A stretch of 64,000 nucleotides of DNA from the NCBI RefSeq assembly GCF_900167465.1, contig NZ_FUWR01000001.1, forward strand, positions 365,269 to 429,268, written 5' to 3'. Both the position numbers and the translations under genes were made by a program. The DNA comes from Trichlorobacter thiogenes (GTDB lineage Bacteria; Desulfobacterota; Desulfuromonadia; Geobacterales; Pseudopelobacteraceae). Within the stretch, counting starts at the first letter, position 1, and the number at the start of each line of letters is the position of its first letter. Below the pieces are notes generated by a model. It was given only the letters and a program-made list of their open reading frames with translations, did not search any database and was not told the origin of the DNA. Below are positions 51,614 to 57,863 of the stretch, piece after piece.

Positions 51614-52672
51614 TCATAAGCTTGAGTAGGCTCGGCTACCCACCAGCGGCGGCTTGCCATCAATGGAAACTAACCAGGTCTGCTCATCCTGCTGTTTAAC
51701 TTTCAGATCCAGATCGAGGAAGTAACGCAGCACCTCGATGTTAGTGGTCGTATGTGCTGTCGGTGAGAGAGTGCGGAATGATCCTGCTCCGGCCAATGCC
51801 AATGGCAGCAGGAGCTGATCCGCCAAATGTCTTCCCACTGGTGCGTCAGAGGCAAGATATTCCTGTGCCTCCCTTACGGCACGATCAGCCACTGTTTCTG
51901 CGCTTACACCTGATTCGCCGAATCCAGTAAAAATCTCTGTGACCTGTTCGCTGGCCACCGTAATAACAAGGGCGTTTCCTGGCCCACTTGAATCCGGCAC
52001 CTCCACGGATCTCAGGCAGTCGGCATCCCATGCCAGCTTTTCTTTCACCACCGCAATCTCTCGATCTGCAATGGAGTATGGCAAACGGGCAACAATGGCC
52101 CGGGCAGAACGATCAACAATGCCACCGCGCTGAAGAAGGTGGAGTGGTGTCAGCTTCCTGGAAGGTGTTATTTTGACTCTTATACGGCCACCTCCTGCAG
52201 GATAGAAGCCTGGGCGTTCCAATGCTGCCTTAACGGATGGTCCCATCTGATTCAATAGCGGCAGAAATGAACCAGCAAGGAAATCAAAGGGAGGTGCAGC
52301 AGCGTTATGAGTTCCTCCTTCAAGTACAATTTCAGAGGGATCATCAGCAACAATAAGCGCTGGCAACACGGTTTGGAGCACAAGGGTGCAACTTCCGGCG
52401 GTGCCGACAGCAAAATGGTACTGCCCGGAGCTAAGGCCGGTGGGTGCAAAGGTAATACGAGATGAGCCAATACTGTTTCCTGAAACAGCGGCTTTTCCTA
52501 CCTCAACAGCCGCATTTACGGCAGTCAGGTGTTGACGCATCAGCCCAGGTTTTTTCCTCCGGGCACGTATATTTTCAATACAAAACGGTTTTCCTGTAAC
52601 CAGGGAAAGAGCCAGTGCAGATCGTAAAATCTGCCCGCCACCTTCTCCTTGCGAGCCGTCTATAGTAATCAT
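51614..52672 (-). CDS. rtcA: RNA 3'-terminal phosphate cyclase RtcA
   Basis: RtcA converts RNA 3'-phosphate into 2',3'-cyclic phosphate through an adenylylated enzyme, making ends that RtcB can seal. The 352-residue protein has IDGSQGEGGGQILRSAL and the RTC signature region HNAAAPPFDFLAGSF with RPGFYPAGGG. The adenylylated histidine is in SPTAHTTTNIEV (His307). Start is ATG 52670-52672 with GGAGG nine bases upstream. A 93-base gap separates it from the slipin gene. Confidence 0.97.
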   Translation of the reverse strand: MITIDGSQGEGGGQILRSALALSLVTGKPFCIENIRARRKKPGLMRQHLTAVNAAVEVGKAAVSGNSIGSSRITFAPTGLSSGQYHFAVGTAGSCTLVLQTVLPALIVADDPSEIVLEGGTHNAAAPPFDFLAGSFLPLLNQMGPSVKAALERPGFYPAGGGRIRVKITPSRKLTPLHLLQRGGIVDRSARAIVARLPYSIADREIAVVKEKLAWDADCLRSVEVPDSSGPGNALVITVASEQVTEIFTGFGESGVSAETVADRAVREAQEYLASDAPVGRHLADQLLLPLALAGAGSFRTLSPTAHTTTNIEVLRYFLDLDLKVKQQDEQTWLVSIDGKPPLVGSRAYSSL

Positions 52673-52765
52673 GTCAATTTTCCTCCAATGCATAGAAAGG
52701 CCGAAGCCGGTTGAAAATAGTTTTAATAGTCAGGTGATCAGCACCTGGATAAGTATAAAGTTTTG

Positions 52766-53872
52766 TTACAAAAGATTGACAACTCTGTCGGTCAGCCCCT
52801 TTTCTCCCAGAACCACTTTCAGTTCTGAGCAGCTGGCTACCTTTTCCAATACCTCCAGCTCGCGCAGGCGCATAAGGGTCGGGTTGCTTTCCAACAACTT
52901 GGCTGTATTGGACTGGCTACGCATAGCTGCGGTTTCCTCTCGGCGAATAATAAGGTTGGCCTCAGCTAGCTTTCGGGCCTCAATAACTTTGTTCATCAGT
53001 TCCTTCATCTCGCCCGGCAGGATGAGATCACGAATACCAATACCGATGACCCTTACACCAAATTCAGATGTACGACGGCACAGCGCCTGTTCCATTTCTC
53101 CGGCCAAACGTTCTTTCCCCTCCAGCAACCCATCCAGCTCATAGCTCCCGACTATGGCCCGAAGGGTCAACTGGAATTCTCTATACAGAGATTGGGAAAG
53201 GTTCTCAACTGCAGTTACCGACAGGTGCGGATCGGTCACCTGGTAAGTCACCTGGGCATTTAGGCGTAACGTGACTTTATCCCTGCTCATGATCTCCTGC
53301 CCTCCCACATCCAGCACAGTTTCCCGAAGGTCAATCTGCTTGAGATGGACTTTGCCCATCTGTTTCCAGAAGAGGTAGCGCCCGGGCTTAAGGGTCTGCA
53401 CATATTCTCCATCCTTGAAATAAACTGCTGCCCAACCTTCCTCTACCACGACATTCTCAAGCAGCTCGGAAGAAGAAGGGGAGCTCAAAATTGCATTCAT
53501 ATCCTTATGGTTGAATTGAACCGTGCGTGCATCCACTACCTCGGTTCTGATCTCCTTAAATTTGCTCCAGAGTGCGTGGAGACCGGGACCAAGGATACGG
53601 TCAAAGCGACCATCTATCCAGACCAGCGCACGTTCGTAATCCTTGAGGTCCACAACCAGAGCTTCATTCCCCAGGGTACCCGACTTTACGATGAGGTCTA
53701 GTGCTTCATGATGTAGCCAGGGACTCCGCTGGGAAACAACATCCACCCGGACTGCGTTAGTCGGATCCCAAAACCAATGCTGCCCTTGTCCCAGTAACCC
53801 TTTAAATTCATGATCTTTGAAGTGTAATCCTTTTTCATGGGAATGAACCTTTACATAGCCAATTCCGTACAT
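52766..53872 (-). CDS. slipin/SPFH-domain protein of the rtc operon
   Basis: The 368-residue protein has an SPFH (band 7) domain in its C-terminal half, seen in LKQIDLRETVLDVGGQEIMS, RDKVTLRLNAQVTYQVTDP and GVRVIGIGIRDLILPGEM. A coiled segment follows (EARKLAEANLIIRREETAAM). Residues 1-170 form an additional beta-rich region, and no membrane span is visible, unlike most slipins. Start is ATG 53870-53872 with GGAGG six bases upstream. SPFH proteins form ring or cage assemblies. Slipin genes are known neighbours of rtc genes, but their role in RNA repair is not established. It is the first gene behind two sigma-54-like elements. Confidence 0.88.
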   Translation of the reverse strand: MYGIGYVKVHSHEKGLHFKDHEFKGLLGQGQHWFWDPTNAVRVDVVSQRSPWLHHEALDLIVKSGTLGNEALVVDLKDYERALVWIDGRFDRILGPGLHALWSKFKEIRTEVVDARTVQFNHKDMNAILSSPSSSELLENVVVEEGWAAVYFKDGEYVQTLKPGRYLFWKQMGKVHLKQIDLRETVLDVGGQEIMSRDKVTLRLNAQVTYQVTDPHLSVTAVENLSQSLYREFQLTLRAIVGSYELDGLLEGKERLAGEMEQALCRRTSEFGVRVIGIGIRDLILPGEMKELMNKVIEARKLAEANLIIRREETAAMRSQSNTAKLLESNPTLMRLRELEVLEKVASCSELKVVLGEKGLTDRVVNLL

Positions 53873-53930
53873 GGTGAACCTCCACGAGTTAAGTACATTG
53901 ATAACAATAACAGTTGCCGTCAGGGGGCGA

Positions 53931-53946
53931 GGCAATTCCTGGGCCG
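53931..53946 (-). promoter_or_regulatory. sigma-54-like -24/-12 element (proximal) of slipin-rtcA-rtcB
   Basis: On the minus strand CGGCCCAGGAATTGCC keeps the invariant GG-N10-GC spacing of the consensus TGGCAC-N5-TTGC. Transcription would start near 53920, giving a leader of about 48 bases before the slipin ATG. RtcR is a sigma-54 activator, so this is the most economical promoter for the operon. Confidence 0.55.
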
Positions 53947-53960
53947 CACTGGATACGCGG

Positions 53961-53976
53961 GGCAACGTTTGAGCCG
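53961..53976 (-). promoter_or_regulatory. sigma-54-like -24/-12 element (distal) of slipin-rtcA-rtcB
   Basis: On the minus strand CGGCTCAAACGTTGCC repeats the pattern of the proximal element exactly 30 bases upstream, again with GG-N10-GC and TTGCC. One of the two may be the working promoter and the other a remnant or second start. Confidence 0.4.
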
Positions 53977-54135
53977 GTGGCGAGGTTTCATTATTCAGAT
54001 GCGGAGGGAACCATCATTTCTGACATGGCGGCTGTCGCGTATGATTGGTATCCGCTTCCTTTTCATGATGACTGCTCACCTGCGAAATTCGTTTGCCGCA
54101 AGGCGCATTAACAGCGCTGATCTCCGGCAGTTACT

Positions 54136-54213
54136 AAACCGGTTTGCCTAAGTGTGACTCGCCCCCTTCGGGCATTGGTGTACCGCCTAAGCGGTGAAGA
54201 CGGGTTAATAGCC
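54136..54213 (-). ncRNA. hairpin tract downstream of the tRNA-like RNA
   Basis: Reading leftward from the tRNA-like element, three small stem-loops follow. ACGGG-CTATTAA-CCCGT (54200-54216) can also pair into the tRNA-like acceptor. ACCGC-TTAG-GCGGT is at 54182-54195 and GCCC-GAAGG-GGGC at 54161-54173. The palindrome AAACCGGTTT (54136-54145) comes last. No gene explains them. They are probably the 3' part of the same structured RNA; the true 3' end is not visible. Confidence 0.5.
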
Positions 54214-54286
54214 CGTTGCTGGAGCAGGACTCGAACCTGCAACGCCCGTGCATTACACGGTGCTCTACCATTGAGCTAACCAGACG
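54214..54286 (-). ncRNA. tRNA-like RNA in the rtcR-slipin gap
   Basis: A 73-base minus-strand element folds like a tRNA. D arm GCTC-AATGGTA-GAGC (54262-54276) has U8-A9 before it and GG in its loop. T arm GCAGG-TTCGAGT-CCTGC (54224-54240) has the full TTCRANY loop. The anticodon arm pairs CCGTG with CACGG around only five bases (TAATG); pairing four bases gives a seven-base loop with apparent AAT, unusual for bacteria. The acceptor is abnormal: CTGG/CCAG (54280-54283, 54219-54222) pairs, the canonical 1-72, 2-71 and 7-66 pairs fail, and no CCA is encoded, though CGT/ACG can pair across a CA bulge. The elbow is therefore intact and the two functional ends are degenerate. I read it as a tRNA mimic, not a working tRNA. 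Confidence 0.75.
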
Positions 54287-54405
54287 CTGTCATAACCTTC
54301 GTTAGAATCCGGTTAGGTACACATAACTCTGACCGCATTGTTCTTTAAATGTCGGAAAGTAATGTGCCGTCGGCCTGGTCATGACTGCGTGTTTAATATC
54401 CTATA

Positions 54406-54421
54406 TACAACTGCCATGCCA
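54406..54421 (-). promoter_or_regulatory. weak sigma-54-like element upstream of the tRNA-like RNA
   Basis: TGGCATGGCAGTTGTA on the minus strand matches the -24 box well (TGGCA), but the -12 box is TTGTA instead of TTGCA. If used, transcription would start near 54394 and run through the tRNA-like RNA toward slipin-rtcA-rtcB. The remaining 54287-54564 stretch is AT-rich regulatory DNA for rtcR with no gene that I can see. Confidence 0.3.
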
Positions 54422-54564
54422 GCGGCCTAGTATTTAGTGCTTGTTTTATATAATTGTATGTAATTGCTATTGTTTATTTCGAAGTTGATCGTCATCATCA
54501 TACGATAGTGGTAAATCGCCAGGTGCTATGTTATAAATTTATATAAAATTGTATAGGATTTTAT

Positions 54565-56172
54565 ATGAACAAGAATGTGGTTATCGGCCTGTTGGGGCCT
54601 GTTTTGGATAGTGGGAAAGAACCCAAGCGGTGGGAACGGTGGCGACCAACGGTATCAGTTTGTCAGCACGAAGAGCTTCTCGTGCATCGCTTTGACCTTA
54701 TCTACCAGCGTCGTTATGCATCGCTGCTTAAAAGTGTTATTGCCGATATCCGGCAGGTCTCACCTGAGACCGAAGTCGTTCCTCATTGCATTGAGTTCCG
54801 TGATCCCTGGGACTTTGAGGAGGTTTTTGCTGCGCTGCACGACTTTGCCAGAGGATATGCTTTTGACACGGAGCAGGAAACGTATCTGGTACACATCACT
54901 ACCGGGACTCATGTGGCCCAGATCTGCATGTTTCTCCTTACTGAGGCCCATTATTTCCCGGCCAAACTGATCCAGACCGGTCCAACGAATCAGCCTGAGC
55001 AGAAGGTGGCCGGCAACTACACTATCATTGATCTGGATCTCTCAAAATATGACCGGATCGCTACCCGCTTTAACCAGGAGAAGCGGGATGACATATCATT
55101 TCTCAAGTCAGGTATTGAGACACGCAGTCCACGTTTTAATGCACTGATAGAACAGATTGAACGGGTTGCCATAAACTCGGTGGACCCGATTTTATTGATG
55201 GGGCCCACGGGTGCGGGCAAGTCTCAATTGGCACGCAGGATTTTTGAGCTCAAAAAGGCCCGTCGTCAGGTTTCCGGTCTGTTTGTTGAGGTTAACTGTG
55301 CTACTTTGCGTGGAGATGGTGCCATGTCGGCACTTTTTGGCCATCGTCGCGGGGCGTTTACCGGCGCCATTCAGGATCGTCACGGGCTGTTGCAGTCGGC
55401 TGATAAAGGCATGTTGTTTCTCGACGAGATTGGTGAGCTTGGGCTTGATGAACAGGCAATGTTGCTACGGGCGATTGAGGAGCATCGTTTCCTTCCTATT
55501 GGCTCTGATACCGAGGCCCAAAGTGATTTTCAACTTCTCTGCGGTACGAACCGGGATCTTGGACAGGAGGTTGCAAAGGGGCGCTTCCGGGGTGATCTGC
55601 TTGCACGTATCAATCTTTGGACCTTTTGTTTGCCCGGGCTGGCAGAACGGACTGAGGATATTGAACCTAACCTGGAGTACGAACTGGAGTGTTTTGCGGA
55701 GAAAAACGGTAACCGTGTCAGCTTTAACCAGCAGGCCAAGAGGCGGTTTCTTGCATTTGCCATAGGCCCTGAAGCCCGTTGGTCAGCAAACTTTCGTGAT
55801 CTGAACGGTGCGGTTAAAAGGATGGCGACCCTGGCTCCGGCGGGACGGATAACCGTTGAGGTGGTAGAAGAAGAGATTCAGAGGCTGCGCAATTCCTGGC
55901 GAGACAAGGCTGACGATCCGGGCCGTTCCCTGCTTAGAGAGGTATTGGGTGAGGAGTCAGCAGCAGAGTTGGATAGTTTTGAGCAAGTTCAGCTTGCCGA
56001 GGTTGTGCGCGTTTGCAGAAGTGTCGCCACACTCTCTGGGGCAGGACGCAAGCTGTTCTCCGTTTCACGGCAAGGGAAAAAAAGTAGCAACGATGCTGAC
56101 CGGTTACGAAAGTACCTGGCGCGGTTCAATCTTGATTGGGATAGAGTAAGGCAAGGTTCAATAATGTCCTGA
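54565..56172 (+). CDS. rtcR: RtcR, sigma-54-dependent activator of RNA-repair genes
   Basis: The 535-residue protein has an N-terminal CARF-like sensor domain (about 1-180, with VIGLLGPVLDSGKEPKRWER and LVHITTGTHVAQICMFLL). The AAA+ domain has Walker A GPTGAGKS (about 213-220), the sigma-54 contact loop GAFTGA (about 263-268) and Walker B MLFLDEIGE. The C-terminal DNA-binding region contains GAGRKLFSVSRQGKKSSNDA. RtcR of enterobacteria is known to respond to cleaved tRNA ends with 2',3'-cyclic phosphate. AGGA is six bases before the ATG. It is divergent from slipin-rtcA-rtcB across the tRNA-like element. Confidence 0.96.
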   Translation: MNKNVVIGLLGPVLDSGKEPKRWERWRPTVSVCQHEELLVHRFDLIYQRRYASLLKSVIADIRQVSPETEVVPHCIEFRDPWDFEEVFAALHDFARGYAFDTEQETYLVHITTGTHVAQICMFLLTEAHYFPAKLIQTGPTNQPEQKVAGNYTIIDLDLSKYDRIATRFNQEKRDDISFLKSGIETRSPRFNALIEQIERVAINSVDPILLMGPTGAGKSQLARRIFELKKARRQVSGLFVEVNCATLRGDGAMSALFGHRRGAFTGAIQDRHGLLQSADKGMLFLDEIGELGLDEQAMLLRAIEEHRFLPIGSDTEAQSDFQLLCGTNRDLGQEVAKGRFRGDLLARINLWTFCLPGLAERTEDIEPNLEYELECFAEKNGNRVSFNQQAKRRFLAFAIGPEARWSANFRDLNGAVKRMATLAPAGRITVEVVEEEIQRLRNSWRDKADDPGRSLLREVLGEESAAELDSFEQVQLAEVVRVCRSVATLSGAGRKLFSVSRQGKKSSNDADRLRKYLARFNLDWDRVRQGSIMS

Positions 56173-56276
56173 TTGTCGTCGTGCCACTGAAAGATGTGCG
56201 AGCACAGCTGTTTTCTCGCTCCAACGACCTGTACAAAAGAACAAAACTAACTTTGAAAGCATCGGGGTAACAATTC

Positions 56277-56732
56277 ATGCAATACCTGCTCTGCTTTGTT
56301 TTGTTGATGGTAAGTACTGCTGCCCATGCAGCCGACACAGAGCCCGAAAACCTGCTTGCCTTGGTGAATCGGGCCAGAGCAGAGGCACGTACCTGTGGTG
56401 AGAGGCAGTACGATGCCGTATCGCCGTTGACGGCAAACGCAGCTCTACAGGCTGCTGCCCAGGGACACGCTGCAGACCTGGCGGCCCGTAATGAACTAAG
56501 CCATACGGGAGCCAATGGCAGCAAGCTGTCTGACCGGGTGAAGCAGCAAGGCTATACGTATCGTCGTGTTGGTGAAAACGTGATCAGAAGTCCATTTGGT
56601 GTCCAATCAGCCATGAAAAGCTGGTTGAAAAGTCCCGGCCACTGCGCCAATATCATGGCCCCTGATTTTACCGAATTTGGCGCTGCTTTTGAAGGGCTCT
56701 ACGGCGTACAGGTATTCGGGAGAGCTAAATAA
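56277..56732 (+). CDS. secreted CAP/SCP-domain protein
   Basis: The 151-residue protein has a short signal peptide (LLCFVLLMVSTAAHAAD) and a CAP domain. Typical elements are LLALVNRARAEARTCG, ALQAAAQGHAADLAARNELSHTG, ENV and GHCANIMAPDFTEFGAAF. The family (cysteine-rich secretory, antigen 5, PR-1) is extracellular or periplasmic with varied functions. It follows rtcR by about 100 bases on the same strand, but nothing links its function to RNA repair. The next 280 bases hold only a promoter candidate for fitAB. Confidence 0.88.
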   Translation: MQYLLCFVLLMVSTAAHAADTEPENLLALVNRARAEARTCGERQYDAVSPLTANAALQAAAQGHAADLAARNELSHTGANGSKLSDRVKQQGYTYRRVGENVIRSPFGVQSAMKSWLKSPGHCANIMAPDFTEFGAAFEGLYGVQVFGRAK

Positions 56733-56954
56733 AAGGCTACTGCAGCTAGTCAGGTGACGGGATGGATCTGTTTGACGAAGAGCCACTTCCCGCAAAGTAC
56801 TTACCTTCAAGCCAAGCACAGTGCTGATGGAGGCACTAATGGCGAACATGCGGCGGCATGATTCGCAAGGTCAGAACTTGCAATGTTTCATAGAGGCTGG
56901 TTAACGTGGCCACTACTATGTCTTTAAAGCAATTCCAACACCAACTCAATTTTA

Positions 56955-56983
56955 TTGCCACAACTGCCATCATTGAGTACATT
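56955..56983 (+). promoter_or_regulatory. candidate promoter of the fitA-fitB pair
   Basis: TTGCCA (56955-56960) and TACATT (56978-56983) are 17 bases apart, about 30 bases before the antitoxin ATG. The overlapping repeat ATTGA-gtac-ATTGA could be part of an antitoxin operator. Confidence 0.35.
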
Positions 56984-57012
56984 GATAGCAACGCAATCAA
57001 TGGAGGCATCTC

Positions 57013-57258
57013 ATGGCCAGCCTTACAATCAGAAATCTTGATGAATCATTAAAGACTAAACTTCGCCTGCAGTCGGCACAACATGGTTGTTCCATGGAGG
57101 CTGAGGTGCGCAACATCCTGCGTCAGGTTCTCTTGCCCTCCTCAGCGCCAGCTGATTTTGCTGCCCGCATTAATCAACGTTTTACAGGGCTTGATGCAGA
57201 TGTCCTGCCAATTCCTGAACGCCAGGAAACACGTACACCGCCGGACACGGATCTATAG
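57013..57258 (+). CDS. fitA: ribbon-helix-helix antitoxin (FitA/StbC type)
   Basis: The 81-residue protein begins SLTIRNLDESLKTKLRLQSA and EVRNILRQVLL, the Arc-like ribbon-helix-helix fold of FitA/plasmid-stability antitoxins. A C-terminal tail would wrap the toxin. GGAGG is six bases before the ATG. It is two bases upstream of a PIN-domain toxin gene and should repress the pair. Confidence 0.88.
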   Translation: MASLTIRNLDESLKTKLRLQSAQHGCSMEAEVRNILRQVLLPSSAPADFAARINQRFTGLDADVLPIPERQETRTPPDTDL

Positions 57259-57260
57259 CC

Positions 57261-57692
57261 ATGAATGGTATTATTCTGGATACCAATGTGCTGTCTGAGC
57301 TGATGCGGGCGCAACCAGATCCCATGGTATTAAGCTGGTTTTCAGGTCAAACAGATGCACAGTTTTATACAACCGCCATTACCAAGGCCGAGATTTTATT
57401 GGGAATAGCCTTGCTGCCTGTCGGCAAGCGCCGGGATATGCTTGCAGATGCGGCTGAAAAGATGTTTCAGGAGGATTTCTCAGGCAACTGCCTAGCGTTT
57501 GATGAATCCACTACAGTTCTTTATGCTACCGTTGTTGCAAACCGCCGAAGGTCTGGTTTTTCAATGACAACCGAAGATGCCCAGATTGCCGCGATAGCCT
57601 TGAGTCACAACCTGCCGCTTGCCACCAGGAACACCAAAGACTTCCTGCATATTGATGGACTAATACTTTACAATCCCTGGGCACGGCAATAA
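57261..57692 (+). CDS. fitB: PIN-domain toxin (FitB/VapC type)
   Basis: The 143-residue PIN-domain ribonuclease shows the acidic residues of the active site: Asp in ILDTNVLSELMR, Glu in TKAEILLGIALLP, Asp in TTEDAQIAAIA and Asp in TRNTKDF. It is paired with a FitA-type antitoxin. Such toxins cut specific RNAs with Mg2+. The pair occupies the end of the accessory island next to gyrA and may stabilise it. Confidence 0.9.
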   Translation: MNGIILDTNVLSELMRAQPDPMVLSWFSGQTDAQFYTTAITKAEILLGIALLPVGKRRDMLADAAEKMFQEDFSGNCLAFDESTTVLYATVVANRRRSGFSMTTEDAQIAAIALSHNLPLATRNTKDFLHIDGLILYNPWARQ

Positions 57693-57789
57693 TCAGGTGA
57701 TCACCCTTGGCCTCGAACCCCTTCTTCAAAACATCATAGAGTCTGATTGCCGTGGCTGGCTTATCCCACAGACCTTTTGCACGGCATGG

Positions 57790-57818
57790 TGTACAAGTAG
57801 CAGAGGATGTGGTATAAA
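57790..57818 (+). promoter_or_regulatory. candidate promoter of gyrA
   Basis: TGTACA (57790-57795) and TATAAA (57813-57818) are separated by 17 bases, about 40 bases upstream of the gyrA ATG. gyrA needs its own promoter because it is cut off from gyrB. Confidence 0.5.
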
Positions 57819-57863
57819 TTTTCGCTTTTATAGCTTTAGATTCTACGCAGTGAAGGAACTCCC

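Noticed and set aside
53837-54151. Open frames of 104 and 66 codons on the plus strand in the rtcR-slipin gap
   Set aside because: They lack ribosome sites, one overlaps the slipin start, composition is not protein-like, and they cover the sigma-54-like elements.
54161-54216. Integron attC-like hairpins
   Set aside because: The GTTRRRY/RYYYAAC core sites and an integrase are absent; the stems fit small RNA hairpins.
54214-54286. Functional tRNA gene for isoleucine with anticodon AAT
   Set aside because: Three canonical acceptor pairs fail, no CCA is encoded, the anticodon loop bases 32 and 38 pair, and AAT is unusual in bacteria; a tRNA-like RNA fits better.
56905-57051. 46-codon frame ahead of the antitoxin gene
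   Set aside because: It overlaps the antitoxin start out of frame, has no ribosome site, and coincides with the promoter candidate.
57693-57863. Possible gene remnant between fitB and gyrA
   Set aside because: No family signal in the translated frames; only a promoter candidate for gyrA is supported.
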